NCBI RefSeq assembly: GCF_013415125.1
Contig: NZ_JACCDE010000028.1
Coordinates: 1-64,000, forward strand
Length of the DNA: 64,000 nt
Reading direction: 5' to 3'
Source of the DNA: Vreelandella glaciei
GTDB lineage: Bacteria; Pseudomonadota; Gammaproteobacteria; Pseudomonadales; Halomonadaceae
Part shown: piece after piece, positions 18,785 to 27,976 of the stretch
How positions within the stretch are numbered: the stretch's first letter is position 1
Layout: the number at the start of each line of letters is the position of its first letter
Made by a program: the position numbers and the translations under genes
Notes under the pieces: model-generated
Told to the model about the DNA's origin: nothing
The model's database searches: none
The model's input: only the letters and a program-made list of their open reading frames with translations

Positions 18785-20167
18785 ATGTTTAAAGGATTTA
18801 CCCGTTTCCTACACAGCCCGGGGGAGCAATTGAAAACCTTGCTTGATCCCCAAGAGAGCACTACCAGCGCCCTTACTCCGCGCAACATCCCTCGGTCCGA
18901 GCACCCTGTTTCTCGCCAGCATATTAGTGATGCCGCGTTAAAAGTGCTTTATCGCCTTAGCGGGGCTGGTTTCGACGCCTATTTGGTGGGCGGCTGCATC
19001 CGCGATGCGCTGCTTGGCAAAATGCCCAAGGACTTTGACGTCGCCACCAACGCCACCCCCGAACAGGTGCGCGATCTATTTCGTAACTCGCGCCTGATCG
19101 GCCGCCGTTTTCGGATTGTCCACGTGCGCTTTGGCCGCGAGGTCATTGAGGTCACCACCTTCCGTGGCAAACCCCAAGACGAGCATGGCGACCACATAGC
19201 CCACCAGTCCGATGAAGGGTTGCTGCTGCGCGACAACGTGTGGGGCAACATTGAAGAGGACGCCCTGCGGCGCGACTTTACCGTTAATGCGCTCTACTAC
19301 AATATCGCCGACTTCAGCATCACTGATTTTGCCAATGGTGCCGAGGACATCAGAACCCGCACCCTGCGCCTGATTGGCGACCCGGCAACACGCTACCGCG
19401 AAGACCCGGTACGCATGCTGCGGGCGGTGCGCTTTGCGGCTAAGCTCGACTTCACGCTAGACCCCGCTACCGAAGCGCCGATGTATGATCAGGCGCCGCT
19501 GTTGCTGCAGATTCCCCCAGCGCGGCTATTCGATGAAGTGCTCAAGCTGTTTATGTCGGGCCACGGCTTGGTCACCTTCCGGCTGCTCAGCCACTACGGC
19601 CTGTTCGGCATGCTGTTCCCCGAAGCCGAAGAAGCCATGGCCGATGCCGCCTGGGCCGAAGAGCTGATTGAGCAGGCGCTGACCAACACCGATAAACGCA
19701 TTGCCGAAGAACGCCCCGTCACCCCGGCCTTTCTGCTGGCAGCGTTTTTATGGGCCCCGGTCAAGCATCGCCAGGAAGCGCTGGAACAAGAGGGCATGCC
19801 GCCCATTCCTGCGCTTCAAGCAGCCGCTCAACAGGTGGTATCCCGGCAGTTAGAGTTCACCTCCATTCCCAAGCGCTTTGGCATCCCCATGCGGGAAATT
19901 TGGGAATTACAGCAACGGCTACCCCAGCGGCGCGGTAAAAAAGCCTTTCAAACCCGCGAACATTCGCGTTTCCGGGCGGGCTATGACCTGCTACTGCTGC
20001 GCGAGCAGGCGGGCGAGATACCCAGTGGTTTAGGCGAATGGTGGACGGCGTTTCAGCGCGGCGATGAGCACGAACAGCGTCGCCTGCTGCAAAAAGTGGG
20101 CGGCGACCCCGCCAGCCAGGGCGATCGTCGTCGCAAACGGCGCCGTAAGCCGAGCGCGCCAGAGTAG
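18785..20167 (+). CDS. pcnB: Poly(A) polymerase I
   Basis: Adds 3' poly(A) tails that mark RNAs for decay. The nucleotidyltransferase core has LVGGCIRDALLG, the catalytic DxD in PKDFDVAT, the RRDFTVNALYYN motif and the RFAAKLDF element. The C-terminus is a basic RNA-binding tail (RRRKRRRKPSAPE). The 460 residues fit the family. No strong ribosome-binding site precedes the ATG. A weak promoter candidate (TTGCAA at 18652, TACACT at 18674, 16-bp spacer) lies in the gap after the sRNA terminator. Its stop TAG overlaps the folK GTG start. Confidence 0.94.
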   Translation: MFKGFTRFLHSPGEQLKTLLDPQESTTSALTPRNIPRSEHPVSRQHISDAALKVLYRLSGAGFDAYLVGGCIRDALLGKMPKDFDVATNATPEQVRDLFRNSRLIGRRFRIVHVRFGREVIEVTTFRGKPQDEHGDHIAHQSDEGLLLRDNVWGNIEEDALRRDFTVNALYYNIADFSITDFANGAEDIRTRTLRLIGDPATRYREDPVRMLRAVRFAAKLDFTLDPATEAPMYDQAPLLLQIPPARLFDEVLKLFMSGHGLVTFRLLSHYGLFGMLFPEAEEAMADAAWAEELIEQALTNTDKRIAEERPVTPAFLLAAFLWAPVKHRQEALEQEGMPPIPALQAAAQQVVSRQLEFTSIPKRFGIPMREIWELQQRLPQRRGKKAFQTREHSRFRAGYDLLLLREQAGEIPSGLGEWWTAFQRGDEHEQRRLLQKVGGDPASQGDRRRKRRRKPSAPE

Positions 20168-20661
20168 TGGGTGCGCCTTCCCCGCTCGCCTATATTGGCT
20201 TGGGTAGCAATCTAGAGTCACCTATCGAGCAGGTTCGCGAGGCTCTCACCGAGCTGGCAAGGCTACCGCTAAGTCGATTGGTGGCAGCCTCATCGCTTTA
20301 CGCCAGCCGCCCGGTGGGGCCGCAGGATCAGCCTGACTTTATCAACGCGGTAGCAGCGCTGGAGACCCGGCTCTCGCCGCTGGCGCTACTCGACCAGCTT
20401 CAGGCGTTAGAGCAGCAGCATCGCCGCCGCCGCCAGCGCCACTGGGGGCCACGCACGCTCGACCTTGACCTGCTGCTCTACGCTAATGACCACATCAACT
20501 CACCGCGGTTACGCGTACCGCACCCGCAAATGACTGCCCGGGCCTTTGTACTGCTCCCCCTCGCAGAGATCGCCCCCTCTCTCGATCTTCTCCAACAGCC
20601 GCTATCCATCTGGCTTGAACGTGTTGAAAACCAAGGCTTGGAACGCTTACCTAACGCCTAG
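20167..20661 (+). CDS. folK: 2-amino-4-hydroxy-6-hydroxymethyldihydropteridine pyrophosphokinase
   Basis: Transfers pyrophosphate from ATP to the pterin in folate synthesis. Family motifs seen are YIGLGSNLESP at the N-terminus, GPQDQPDFINAV, RRRRQRHWGPRTLDLDLLLY and RLRVPHPQMTARAFVLLPL. It has 164 residues. The start is GTG at 20167, which shares its G with the pcnB stop (TAGTG), giving tight coupling. It precedes panB by about 160 bp; the folK-panB-panC-panD order is conserved. Confidence 0.94.
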   Translation: MGAPSPLAYIGLGSNLESPIEQVREALTELARLPLSRLVAASSLYASRPVGPQDQPDFINAVAALETRLSPLALLDQLQALEQQHRRRRQRHWGPRTLDLDLLLYANDHINSPRLRVPHPQMTARAFVLLPLAEIAPSLDLLQQPLSIWLERVENQGLERLPNA

Positions 20662-20818
20662 TGTGCGGCTAACGCTACCATTTGACACAAATCTCGACAC
20701 CGACACCCCATTCAGGTAACAATTGCCGGTTACGCCACTTCGCGCCTGCAGGGAAGCAGCATTAATAATGGTCGGCTGCCTATGTCGCAGCGGCCTCACG
20801 TAAAATAGAGAGCACGCC

Positions 20819-21610
20819 ATGAAAACCGTCACTCTAAGCACGCTGCAGGCCTATAAGCAGGCTGGCGAGACGTTCAGTTGTCTAACCGCTTACGACGCCT
20901 CCTTTGCCCATGCGGCAAGCCAAGCAGGCATTGATGTCCTGCTCGTCGGTGATTCGCTGGGCATGGTGCTACAGGGCCATAACAGCACCCTGCCCGTCAC
21001 CATTGACGACATCGTTTACCACACCCGCTGCGCGGCGCGTGGTAAAGGCCATAGCCTGCTGATGGTCGATCTACCCTTTATGAGCAACGCCACCACTGAG
21101 CGCCTGTTGGAAGATGCTGGTGCCGTGATGCGCGCGGGGGCGGAGCTAGTAAAGCTGGAAGGCGAAGCTTGGATGGCCGATGGCATTCGGGAACTCACTC
21201 GCCGCGGCGTTCCGGTATGTGCCCATCTGGGCTTAACCCCGCAAACCGTGCATCAGTTAGGGGGTTATAAAGTTCAAGGGCGCGATGCCGCCCAAGCGGA
21301 ACGCATCATTAATGACGCAAAAGTGCTTGTCGAAGCGGGCGCTTCGGTGATTCTGCTCGAGTGCGTCCCTGCCAGCCTGGGCAAAGCGGTCACCGAAGCG
21401 CTGGATGTGCCGGTGATTGGCATTGGCGCAGGCCCGGATACCGATGGCCAGATTCTGGTGATGCACGATGTACTCGGTGTCACCCATGGCCGCACACCGC
21501 GCTTTGTGAAAAACTTTATGGTTGACGCTGACAGTATTCAAACAGCCTTCCAGCATTACCACGAAGCGGTCAAATCGCGCAAGTTCCCGGCCCCAGAGCA
21601 CTGTTTTTAA
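20819..21610 (+). CDS. panB: 3-methyl-2-oxobutanoate hydroxymethyltransferase
   Basis: First step of pantothenate synthesis: makes ketopantoate from 2-oxoisovalerate and methylene-tetrahydrofolate. This TIM-barrel enzyme shows DVLLVGDSLGMVLQGH with the metal-binding Asp, LLMVDLPFMS, KLEGE and AHLGLTPQ, and ends with VKSRKFPAPEHCF, typical of PanB. At 263 residues it is standard length. AGAG just upstream serves as a ribosome-binding site. It is followed by panC after a short repeat-rich spacer. Confidence 0.96.
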   Translation: MKTVTLSTLQAYKQAGETFSCLTAYDASFAHAASQAGIDVLLVGDSLGMVLQGHNSTLPVTIDDIVYHTRCAARGKGHSLLMVDLPFMSNATTERLLEDAGAVMRAGAELVKLEGEAWMADGIRELTRRGVPVCAHLGLTPQTVHQLGGYKVQGRDAAQAERIINDAKVLVEAGASVILLECVPASLGKAVTEALDVPVIGIGAGPDTDGQILVMHDVLGVTHGRTPRFVKNFMVDADSIQTAFQHYHEAVKSRKFPAPEHCF

Positions 21611-21666
21611 ATACTGTTTTTGAAGATCGTTCTTGAAGACCGTTTTTAAAGACCGCTTTTAGAAGA
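21601..21666 (+). repeat. Degenerate 13-nt tandem repeat between panB and panC
   Basis: About five imperfect units of 13-14 nt with the form C(T/G)(G/C/T)TTTTTxAAxAx: 21601-21613, 21614-21627, 21628-21640, 21641-21653 and 21654-21666. The first unit contains the end of panB (Leu codon region and stop). The array fills the spacer to the panC ribosome-binding region and looks like slippage-generated duplication of the panB 3' end. Confidence 0.65.
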
Positions 21667-21679
21667 AGAAATCTTGACT

Positions 21680-22552
21680 ATGCGCACCTTGCGAGACATT
21701 GATCAGCTACGCAGTACGCTGCAGGAATACCGTCAGCGCGGCCAGCGCATTGCCCTGGTGCCCACGATGGGCAACCTGCATGCGGGGCATTTAGCGCTGG
21801 TGGCCTGCGCGCGCCAGCACGCCGACATCGTAGTCTCAAGCCTGTTTGTCAACCCGATGCAGTTCGGCCCAGGGGAAGATTTAGACGGCTATCCGCGTAC
21901 CTTTGACGCCGACCAGGCGCAGTTGGTTGAGGCTGGCTGTGACGTGCTGTTTGCACCAGCGGTGAGCTCACTTTATCCAAACGGTTTGGATGCTCAAACC
22001 CGTGTTCATGTACCCGTCGTCGGCGAGGGGTTGTGCGGTGGTTCGCGTCCCGGCCACTTCGACGGTGTTTCTACCGTCGTCAGCATGCTATTCAATCTGG
22101 TGCAGCCAGATATTGCCTGCTTCGGGGAAAAGGATTACCAGCAGCTGGCGGTGATTCGTAAGCTGGTGCGCGACCTGCATATGCCGATCGAGATTATCGG
22201 TGTACCAATCGTGCGTGCCGAGGATGGCTTGGCACTGTCATCGCGAAATGGTTATTTAAGCAGCGAGGAGCGTGCTATCGCTCCTGCGCTCTACCGCACA
22301 TTATGTATGCTACGCGATGCTCTGGAGCACGGAGCCCCAATAGAAGAGGCTCTTGATCAGGGTAAAGCCGCGCTAAGTGAAGCTGGTTTTACACCGGACT
22401 ACCTGGAGCTACGTGACGCATCACTGGCACCGGTGAGCCCAACCACCCGCCACGCGGTACTGTTGGCAGCGGCCCAACTAGGCCCGGCGCGGTTAATCGA
22501 CAATGTCACGATTCAACTCCCGGCCAGCACAGTCACTGCCTTCAGCAAATAA
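21680..22552 (+). CDS. panC: Pantothenate synthetase (pantoate-beta-alanine ligase)
   Basis: Joins pantoate and beta-alanine with ATP to make pantothenate. Signatures: [15 protein letters not shown] (HIGH-like HAGH), [27 protein letters not shown] and the KMSKS-like ALSSRNGYL. The ATG at 21680 gives 290 residues; an upstream in-frame TTG at 21674 is less likely. The ribosome-binding region is the purine run AGAAGAAG (21661-21668), which also contains one AANAANAA motif (21663-21670), the type of site bound by Hfq/Crc in Pseudomonas. Confidence 0.95.
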   Translation: MRTLRDIDQLRSTLQEYRQRGQRIALVPTMGNLHAGHLALVACARQHADIVVSSLFVNPMQFGPGEDLDGYPRTFDADQAQLVEAGCDVLFAPAVSSLYPNGLDAQTRVHVPVVGEGLCGGSRPGHFDGVSTVVSMLFNLVQPDIACFGEKDYQQLAVIRKLVRDLHMPIEIIGVPIVRAEDGLALSSRNGYLSSEERAIAPALYRTLCMLRDALEHGAPIEEALDQGKAALSEAGFTPDYLELRDASLAPVSPTTRHAVLLAAAQLGPARLIDNVTIQLPASTVTAFSK

Positions 22553-22580
22553 ATAAACAACTGGGAATAGAGGAACTCAC

Positions 22581-22961
22581 ATGCACACCATTATGCTCAA
22601 AGCCAAGCTGCACATGGCTCGCGTCACACACGCGGTACTCAACTACGAAGGCTCCTGCGCTATCGACGGTGACTTGCTGGATATGGCGGGCATCCGTGAA
22701 AATGAGCAGATCCAGATTTACAACGTCGAGAATGGCGAACGTTTCACCACTTACGCCATTCGCGGTGAGGAAGGCTCCAAACTTATCTCGATCAACGGCG
22801 CTGCTGCCCACCTCGCCGCCCCTGGCCACCGGATCATTATCTGCAGCTACGCCCACTATTCCGAAGCCGAACTGGAAAACCACCAGCCTGCGCTGGTGTA
22901 TCTGCAGGAAGGCAACCACGTCAGCCACACCAGCAATATTATCCCGGTGCAGTTGGCCTGA
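22581..22961 (+). CDS. panD: Aspartate 1-decarboxylase (pyruvoyl enzyme)
   Basis: Makes beta-alanine from aspartate for pantothenate. The proenzyme cleaves itself between Gly24 and Ser25, and both residues are present in [10 protein letters not shown], so the pyruvoyl group can form. The conserved Lys9 (LKAKLH) and Tyr58-region residues are present. At 126 residues it is normal length. GAGG (22571-22574) precedes the ATG. It closes the pan cluster and is followed by a terminator. Confidence 0.96.
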   Translation: MHTIMLKAKLHMARVTHAVLNYEGSCAIDGDLLDMAGIRENEQIQIYNVENGERFTTYAIRGEEGSKLISINGAAAHLAAPGHRIIICSYAHYSEAELENHQPALVYLQEGNHVSHTSNIIPVQLA

Positions 22962-23003
22962 TCACAACTGGCCTAATCTTAGCGCCTCTACTACTTTCCC
23001 CTG

Positions 23004-23029
23004 ACGGGCCACATGTTGGCCCGTTTTTA
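23004..23029 (+). terminator. Intrinsic terminator after panD
   Basis: The stem ACGGGCCA/TGGCCCGT (23004-23011, 23017-23024) with a 5-nt loop is followed by TTTTTAT. Confidence 0.9.
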
Positions 23030-23180
23030 TTTGCCCATAAAGGTTTATTGCCGCAACGCACCACCTTCCCCTATGCTGAAGAGACGGCTGACACAGCACG
23101 AATAAAAGAGTACGGCTGCAGAGCACGCCTATCGGGCATCTGGCATCAGACTGTCTGTTAATTACTCCAGGAGTCATCTT

Positions 23181-24359
23181 ATGCAAGAAGTAGTCATTGT
23201 TGCGGCACGCCGCACCGCTGTGGGCGCTTTCGGCGGCTCCCTCGCAGGTATTCCAGCGAGCGACCTCGGCGCCTTGGTGATCAAAGATATCCTCGCCTCA
23301 ACCGGCGTTTCTCCCGATCAAGTTGACGAAGTACTGCTGGGCCAAGTGCTCACCGCAGGCGTTGGCCAAAACCCGGCGCGCCAAGCAGCTATCAAGGGCG
23401 GCCTGCCAGACTCGGTACCGGCCATGACCATCAACAAAGTGTGTGGTTCAGGCCTTAAAGCGCTGCATCTCGCCACTCAAGCCATTCGCTGTGGCGATGC
23501 TGAGCTGATTCTGGCCGGTGGTCAGGAGAACATGTCCGCCTCGCCACACGTACTCCCCAACTCGCGCAACGGTCAGCGCATGGGCGATTGGAAGGCAATT
23601 GATTCCATGGTGCACGACGGCCTGTGGGATGCGTTCAACAACTACCACATGGGCATTACTGCCGAGAACTTGGCCGAGAAGTACGGCATCACCCGCGAAG
23701 CGATGGACGAGTTCGCCGCAGCGTCCCAGCAGAAAGCCGCTGCCGCCATCAAAGAAGGTAAGTTCAAAGGTCAGATCGTGCCGGTGGAAATTCCCCAGCG
23801 CAAAGGCGACCCGGTGGTGTTTGATACCGATGAGAACCCACGGGAAGTTACCGCGGAGAAGCTTGGCGGCATGCGCCCTGCGTTTAAGAAAGACGGCACC
23901 GTTACCGCCGGTAACGCCTCGGCGCTCAACGACGGCGCGGCAGTGGTTATGCTCTGCTCCGCCGAAAAAGCCAAGCAGTTGGGGCTAGAGCCGCTGGCGC
24001 GTATTGCCGCTTACTCCAACGCAGGCGTTGATCCTGCCATTATGGGTATCGGCCCCGCACCGGCTACCCGCCGCTGCTTGGAAAAAGCCGGCTGGAGCCT
24101 GGATGACCTGGACTTGGTCGAAGCCAACGAAGCGTTTGCCGCTCAGGCGCTATCTGTCAATAAAGAGCTCGGCTGGGATGTCAGCAAGGTCAACGTCAAC
24201 GGCGGTGCCATTGCCCTAGGTCACCCCATCGGTGCCTCCGGCTGCCGCGTACTGGTCACCCTGCTCCACGAAATGATCGCCCGCGATGCCAAGAAAGGCC
24301 TCGCGACGCTGTGCATCGGCGGCGGTCAGGGTGTTGCGCTGGCTATCGAGCGGCCTTAA
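23181..24359 (+). CDS. Acetyl-CoA C-acetyltransferase (thiolase)
   Basis: Biosynthetic-type thiolase that condenses two acetyl-CoA to acetoacetyl-CoA, or the reverse in degradation. The acylated cysteine is Cys88 in [18 protein letters not shown] and [16 protein letters not shown] carry the catalytic His and the second Cys region, followed by CIGGGQG. At 392 residues it is standard. AGGAG lies 7 bp before the ATG. It is flanked by terminators and so is monocistronic. PhaA and AtoB roles cannot be separated by eye; Halomonas commonly make polyhydroxybutyrate, so a PhaA role is plausible but inferred. Confidence 0.94.
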   Translation: MQEVVIVAARRTAVGAFGGSLAGIPASDLGALVIKDILASTGVSPDQVDEVLLGQVLTAGVGQNPARQAAIKGGLPDSVPAMTINKVCGSGLKALHLATQAIRCGDAELILAGGQENMSASPHVLPNSRNGQRMGDWKAIDSMVHDGLWDAFNNYHMGITAENLAEKYGITREAMDEFAAASQQKAAAAIKEGKFKGQIVPVEIPQRKGDPVVFDTDENPREVTAEKLGGMRPAFKKDGTVTAGNASALNDGAAVVMLCSAEKAKQLGLEPLARIAAYSNAGVDPAIMGIGPAPATRRCLEKAGWSLDDLDLVEANEAFAAQALSVNKELGWDVSKVNVNGGAIALGHPIGASGCRVLVTLLHEMIARDAKKGLATLCIGGGQGVALAIERP

Positions 24360-24397
24360 AAACCTACCCTTCGCTCGCGTAGCTAAGTGCTAATAAA

Positions 24398-24425
24398 AGC
24401 CCTCGTTAATTGACGAGGGCTTTTT
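24398..24425 (+). terminator. Intrinsic terminator after the thiolase gene
   Basis: The 9-bp stem AGCCCTCGT/ACGAGGGCT (24398-24406, 24413-24421) with a 6-nt loop is followed by TTTTT. Confidence 0.92.
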
Positions 24426-24491
24426 CCGTTCGGGATACACAAATTTCTTTATCTTGTTCTACTAACATCATCTTTACCGGGCTAAATGTCA

Positions 24492-25043
24492 CTAGTCGTC
24501 ATTGGTCTCTGACGCGACAAGAGAAAATCGTTGTTGAGTCACCCATCTCCCCTCAGTATTCACGATCAACGCAAAATTGTTGCAATAACACTGAATCGCT
24601 CTCTGCTTCGCCATCAACAAACGCACCTCATCTTCTATTCGCTCGAGCGCCTCTGGCTCACTCTCTCTGGCGACGGTGAGGTGAGGTATGCTGGCTGTAT
24701 GGAGACCACCGTAGGGTGGGTAGTCTGGGAAGGCATCGACGAATGCTTTAATCAGCGAGATAAAAGGAGCGCGAGGGCTTGGCTGAAGATACACCGTGTC
24801 CGTGAATCGGCCCACACCCGATAGGTAAAACTCAAAAGCAGTGGTTTGTTTAGCAATCGCTTGAAGCTTGTGGAGATCTTTCTCGATAATCTCGTTAGGT
24901 GATACAAAGGGATAAAGCAGTGTTATGTGCGCGGGCACGCCTATAGCCGCTGTAGCATCATAGCGCTGACGAAGCTCGCCAACCACGGGTTCGGCTTCTC
25001 GAACAGGAACGATCAAGGCCGCTTGCGGTGCCACTCGGGTCAT
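24492..25043 (-). CDS. 2'-5' RNA ligase/2H phosphoesterase superfamily protein
   Basis: A 183-residue protein with the two HxT/S motifs of the 2H superfamily: HITLLYPF (about residue 39) and HLTVAR (about residue 122). The spacing of about 80 residues is right for LigT/thpR-like or cyclic phosphodiesterase enzymes. Substrate unknown. Its ATG overlaps the stop of the CoA-transferase gene by 4 nt, so it is translated as the last gene of the five-gene cluster running from 28871. Its link to amino acid/CoA chemistry is not obvious. Confidence 0.8.
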   Translation of the reverse strand: MTRVAPQAALIVPVREAEPVVGELRQRYDATAAIGVPAHITLLYPFVSPNEIIEKDLHKLQAIAKQTTAFEFYLSGVGRFTDTVYLQPSPRAPFISLIKAFVDAFPDYPPYGGLHTASIPHLTVARESEPEALERIEDEVRLLMAKQRAIQCYCNNFALIVNTEGRWVTQQRFSLVASETNDD

Positions 25044-26443
25044 GACTGCATCGTCCAGTTCGGCGCATCCGTGCCAGGTGGCATCGAGGGCCGTGCATAG
25101 CCTGCTGGCGTGCGCAGCAGCTGCGCGCTGGGACGCACCGCGCGTAACAGGCCGAAGCCAGAAATATCACTTGTCAACCAGGGCGCAAAGTCGGGCCTAG
25201 CGGCGTCAAGGCCTCCCTCGACGCGCCCCAACCCCCGCAGCCAGTGGCCAGTCTGCGCCAACGAAACCTGCACATGCCAGCTTCCCCCTTCGCGCTGCTG
25301 ATGCCACAGGGCGGCGGCAGCCCCGAAGGCCATTAGGAAACCACTGGCCTGGTCGAGAATCTGCATCGGCAGCGCGCGTGGCTTGCCGTCATCGGTCACT
25401 TCACCCTCAGCATGATTGAATCCCATCGCCGTCTGCACCAGCGAGTCAAAGCCGCGGCAGTTGGCCCAGGGGCCCTGGGTACCGTAAGCGGTGAGCGACA
25501 CGCTGACAATGCCGGGCCGGCGCGCAGCCAGGGCATCAGGAGAAAAACCGAGTGCGGCCATCCCACCGGGGCGGTAGCCCTGCGAAAATACCTGGGCATT
25601 CTCAATGAGCCGCCATAACAACCTTCGCCCGGCATCAGTGCATAGATCAATATGCGCCGAGCGTTTGCCCCGGCTGGTCTCGGCGATGGCAGCGATATTG
25701 GGAAGGTTAGGTGAGTTCACCAGCATCACATCCGCACCCAATGAAGCTAACGCCCGCCCTCCCACCGGCCCAGCCAGAATACGAGTGAGATCAAGCACCC
25801 GCACGCCTGTGAGCGGACGAGCGTTATTTGCCAGCGTTGGCAGCGCGCGAGGCGGTGCATCGCCGATGCGGGTGATCGTCATTAACGGCTGCGATGCGAT
25901 GGTCTGGCCCTGGGGCGTTGCATCCCACTCATCGAAGCGACGCAGCGCCGTGGCCACTAGGCCACGCTCAGCGCTCGCCTGCTCGAACGCCAGCGCCTGC
26001 CAGCGCAACAGTGCTTGTGCGGCATCTTCGCGTGTCGCTGATCTCTTATCCAGGCCCAGTAACCGTAGCGCGCCATCGCGATGGTGACGAAAGTTGGTGT
26101 GTACACGAACGTGCCCGTCGGCGCAGCGATATAAGCCGGAGAACGGATCCCAGAGGTTGGGTTCCTGGCCATTCAGGCTAAACCACCCCAAGCACTCAGC
26201 GGCGGCGTGCGCCATATCCACCGCGACTGGCTGGCGGGGAGCCCCACGTGAATGCCCCAGCTCGCAGGCGGCAAGCGCCGCGGCAGCGATCGTCGTTTGC
26301 GCGGCGGCGCCAACGGCAAACGAGGATGGGAAAACGGGATCATGGCCAGTCAACGTGATCTTGTCCAAAGCCTCCGCCGGCAGACCACCCAGTGACCAGA
26401 GCGCGGTCAGTGCATCGCGTGCTGTCAGCGTATGGAAACTCAT
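25040..26443 (-). CDS. CaiB/BaiF family CoA-transferase with rearranged halves
   Basis: Class III CoA-transferase relative of 467 residues. The canonical N-terminal module (LTGVRVLDLTRILAGPVGGRALASLGAD, then RGKRSAHIDL, YRPGGMAALGF, GPWANCRGFDSLVQ) starts only near residue 225. The likely catalytic Asp is D364 in MQILDQASG. The first about 220 residues instead resemble the C-terminal half of a CaiB protein (FSGLYRCADGHVRVHTNF ... LGL ...). The order of the two halves is thus reversed relative to FRC/CaiB. The start at 26443 gives a 4-nt ATGA overlap with the upstream gene; an in-frame extension to 26479 exists. Substrate unknown. Confidence 0.82.
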   Translation of the reverse strand: MSFHTLTARDALTALWSLGGLPAEALDKITLTGHDPVFPSSFAVGAAAQTTIAAAALAACELGHSRGAPRQPVAVDMAHAAAECLGWFSLNGQEPNLWDPFSGLYRCADGHVRVHTNFRHHRDGALRLLGLDKRSATREDAAQALLRWQALAFEQASAERGLVATALRRFDEWDATPQGQTIASQPLMTITRIGDAPPRALPTLANNARPLTGVRVLDLTRILAGPVGGRALASLGADVMLVNSPNLPNIAAIAETSRGKRSAHIDLCTDAGRRLLWRLIENAQVFSQGYRPGGMAALGFSPDALAARRPGIVSVSLTAYGTQGPWANCRGFDSLVQTAMGFNHAEGEVTDDGKPRALPMQILDQASGFLMAFGAAAALWHQQREGGSWHVQVSLAQTGHWLRGLGRVEGGLDAARPDFAPWLTSDISGFGLLRAVRPSAQLLRTPAGYARPSMPPGTDAPNWTMQS

Positions 26444-27009
26444 GCTAAAGCCTCCAACAACGCCCATCCCTGGGGCCACTCCCCTAACTGACTTGCGGCG
26501 TTGATATGCCCGCAGGCGCCCACGTCAACAAAATCGGCTTGCCATGCCGCAGCCTGCTGCTGGGCATAGGCTGTCGTCGCGTAGGGGTCGTCACTGCTGG
26601 CGACAACCAGCGCTGGAAATGGCAGCGGTCGAGCAGGAGGGTTGCGGAAACCGCTCGCTTCGGGCGGGAAAGCCTTTGCGCCAGGATCAGGTACTGCCAC
26701 CAACAACGCGCCGCTTACCTGCGCCAATCGATGAGCTCTCTCATCGCTACTGTTGGCCTCCTGCACCCAGTGCGCCACCAGCAGGCATGAAAGACTGTGA
26801 GCAACGAGCAACACCGGCGCCTCAGCTTCATCAATGGCGGTATCCAATGCCTGCAGCCAATCGGTAAGATTCGGCTCATCCCAGGAGCCAGGCTGAAAAC
26901 GGAGGCTATTAGGCCGCTTTAGCGCCCATAGCGACTGCCAGTGGTTAGCATCAGAATTGCCGAGACCGGGCAGAAATAGCAGCTGGGTCGCTGGCTTGTT
27001 AGTTGTCAT
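26440..27009 (-). CDS. RBBP9/YdeN family serine hydrolase
   Basis: Small alpha/beta hydrolase of 189 residues. FLPGLGNSDANHWQSLW near the N-terminus, the nucleophile in LVAHSLSCLLVAHW, the acidic residue near VVASSDDPYAT and the histidine in GACGHINAAS are the RBBP9/YdeN pattern. The ATG at 27009 has AGGAGACC upstream; the frame is open further but without a site. It overlaps the previous gene by 11 nt and the next by 4 nt. Substrate unknown. Confidence 0.84.
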   Translation of the reverse strand: MTTNKPATQLLFLPGLGNSDANHWQSLWALKRPNSLRFQPGSWDEPNLTDWLQALDTAIDEAEAPVLLVAHSLSCLLVAHWVQEANSSDERAHRLAQVSGALLVAVPDPGAKAFPPEASGFRNPPARPLPFPALVVASSDDPYATTAYAQQQAAAWQADFVDVGACGHINAASQLGEWPQGWALLEALA

Positions 27010-27976
27010 TGCAGGTCTCCTTACGCGGTCGATAGCGCAACTCGCCAGGAAAAGTCGTGGGCGGATTACCGGTGCGCAGCCACTCCATGGCAAGTGGCCA
27101 GAGCACGTCGCGAAAGCGCTTATGGAAAAAAGCGAAATGGCCGATGCTTGGCTGGCCCACCGCAGTTGGCGCTAGCCGCAGGTGGTAGTGTTCGCTACTA
27201 CTGTAATACTCTAGAAGGCGATCAAGCGCGGGACGAGTGCCGAAAGGGTCATCGTCGATGCCCAGCGCCAAAATCGGTGCCTGCACACGCGCGAAGCCCC
27301 GCACCAGCATCTCAGCTTCGGGCTCGCCCTCAGGTGTTTCACGTTTACGCCGCACGTTGTGCTCAAAGCGCGGCCCCATTCGCGCCCAATCCAGTGCTAC
27401 GCCTTTGGGTGTATCTTCCATCCACCCCAGACGCTTGGCGGGTACGTAGCCGACCAAAAGTGCCAACAGTGGCATCGCTAGATGCCAACGCAAGAACATA
27501 GAGCGCCGAGCCTCGGGTGCGTAGTCCCGCCAGTAGGCATACTGTGCGCCCATGGTGAAGATGCGACGCACGCGATGGGCGGACTGGGCAAGGCCAATCA
27601 CGAAACCGCCCGCAGAGTGACCCACCACATCGATAGGTTGACCAGGAAAACGCCTGGCGACGTAGCGTAGAACGCCTTCAAAATCATGCTGCCCCCAGTC
27701 GATCCAGTCGGCCTTGAGTTTGCGCAGCGAATGGTGGCGCGAATCGCCGATTCCCCGGTAGTCATAGGTCACTACGTCCCACCCTTGCTGGTACAAATAG
27801 TCAGCAAAGGGCATGTAATAGCGGCAGCGCACCGAGGTGGCGGTGTTAATGATCACCACGGGGCCAGGGTGAGACGACGAATCACAAGGCCGGCGCCAAA
27901 CCCACCCGCGCAACGCATAACTATCCGCCGCGCTGATAGAGACGAGCTCAGGTATCAATGTTCTGTCGCCTTGCAT
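26999..27976 (-). CDS. Alpha/beta fold hydrolase
   Basis: A 325-residue cytoplasmic hydrolase without a signal peptide. The nucleophile elbow is VVGHSAGGFVIG, the acid is probably in ALGIDDDPFGT and the histidine in SIGHFAFFHK. The YRGIGDSR motif after strand 4 is typical of the serine-hydrolase/acyl-transferase-like group (COG4757-type). It overlaps the preceding aminotransferase gene by 29 nt, so the two are co-expressed. The substrate cannot be called from sequence. Confidence 0.82.
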   Translation of the reverse strand: MQGDRTLIPELVSISAADSYALRGWVWRRPCDSSSHPGPVVIINTATSVRCRYYMPFADYLYQQGWDVVTYDYRGIGDSRHHSLRKLKADWIDWGQHDFEGVLRYVARRFPGQPIDVVGHSAGGFVIGLAQSAHRVRRIFTMGAQYAYWRDYAPEARRSMFLRWHLAMPLLALLVGYVPAKRLGWMEDTPKGVALDWARMGPRFEHNVRRKRETPEGEPEAEMLVRGFARVQAPILALGIDDDPFGTRPALDRLLEYYSSSEHYHLRLAPTAVGQPSIGHFAFFHKRFRDVLWPLAMEWLRTGNPPTTFPGELRYRPRKETCNDN

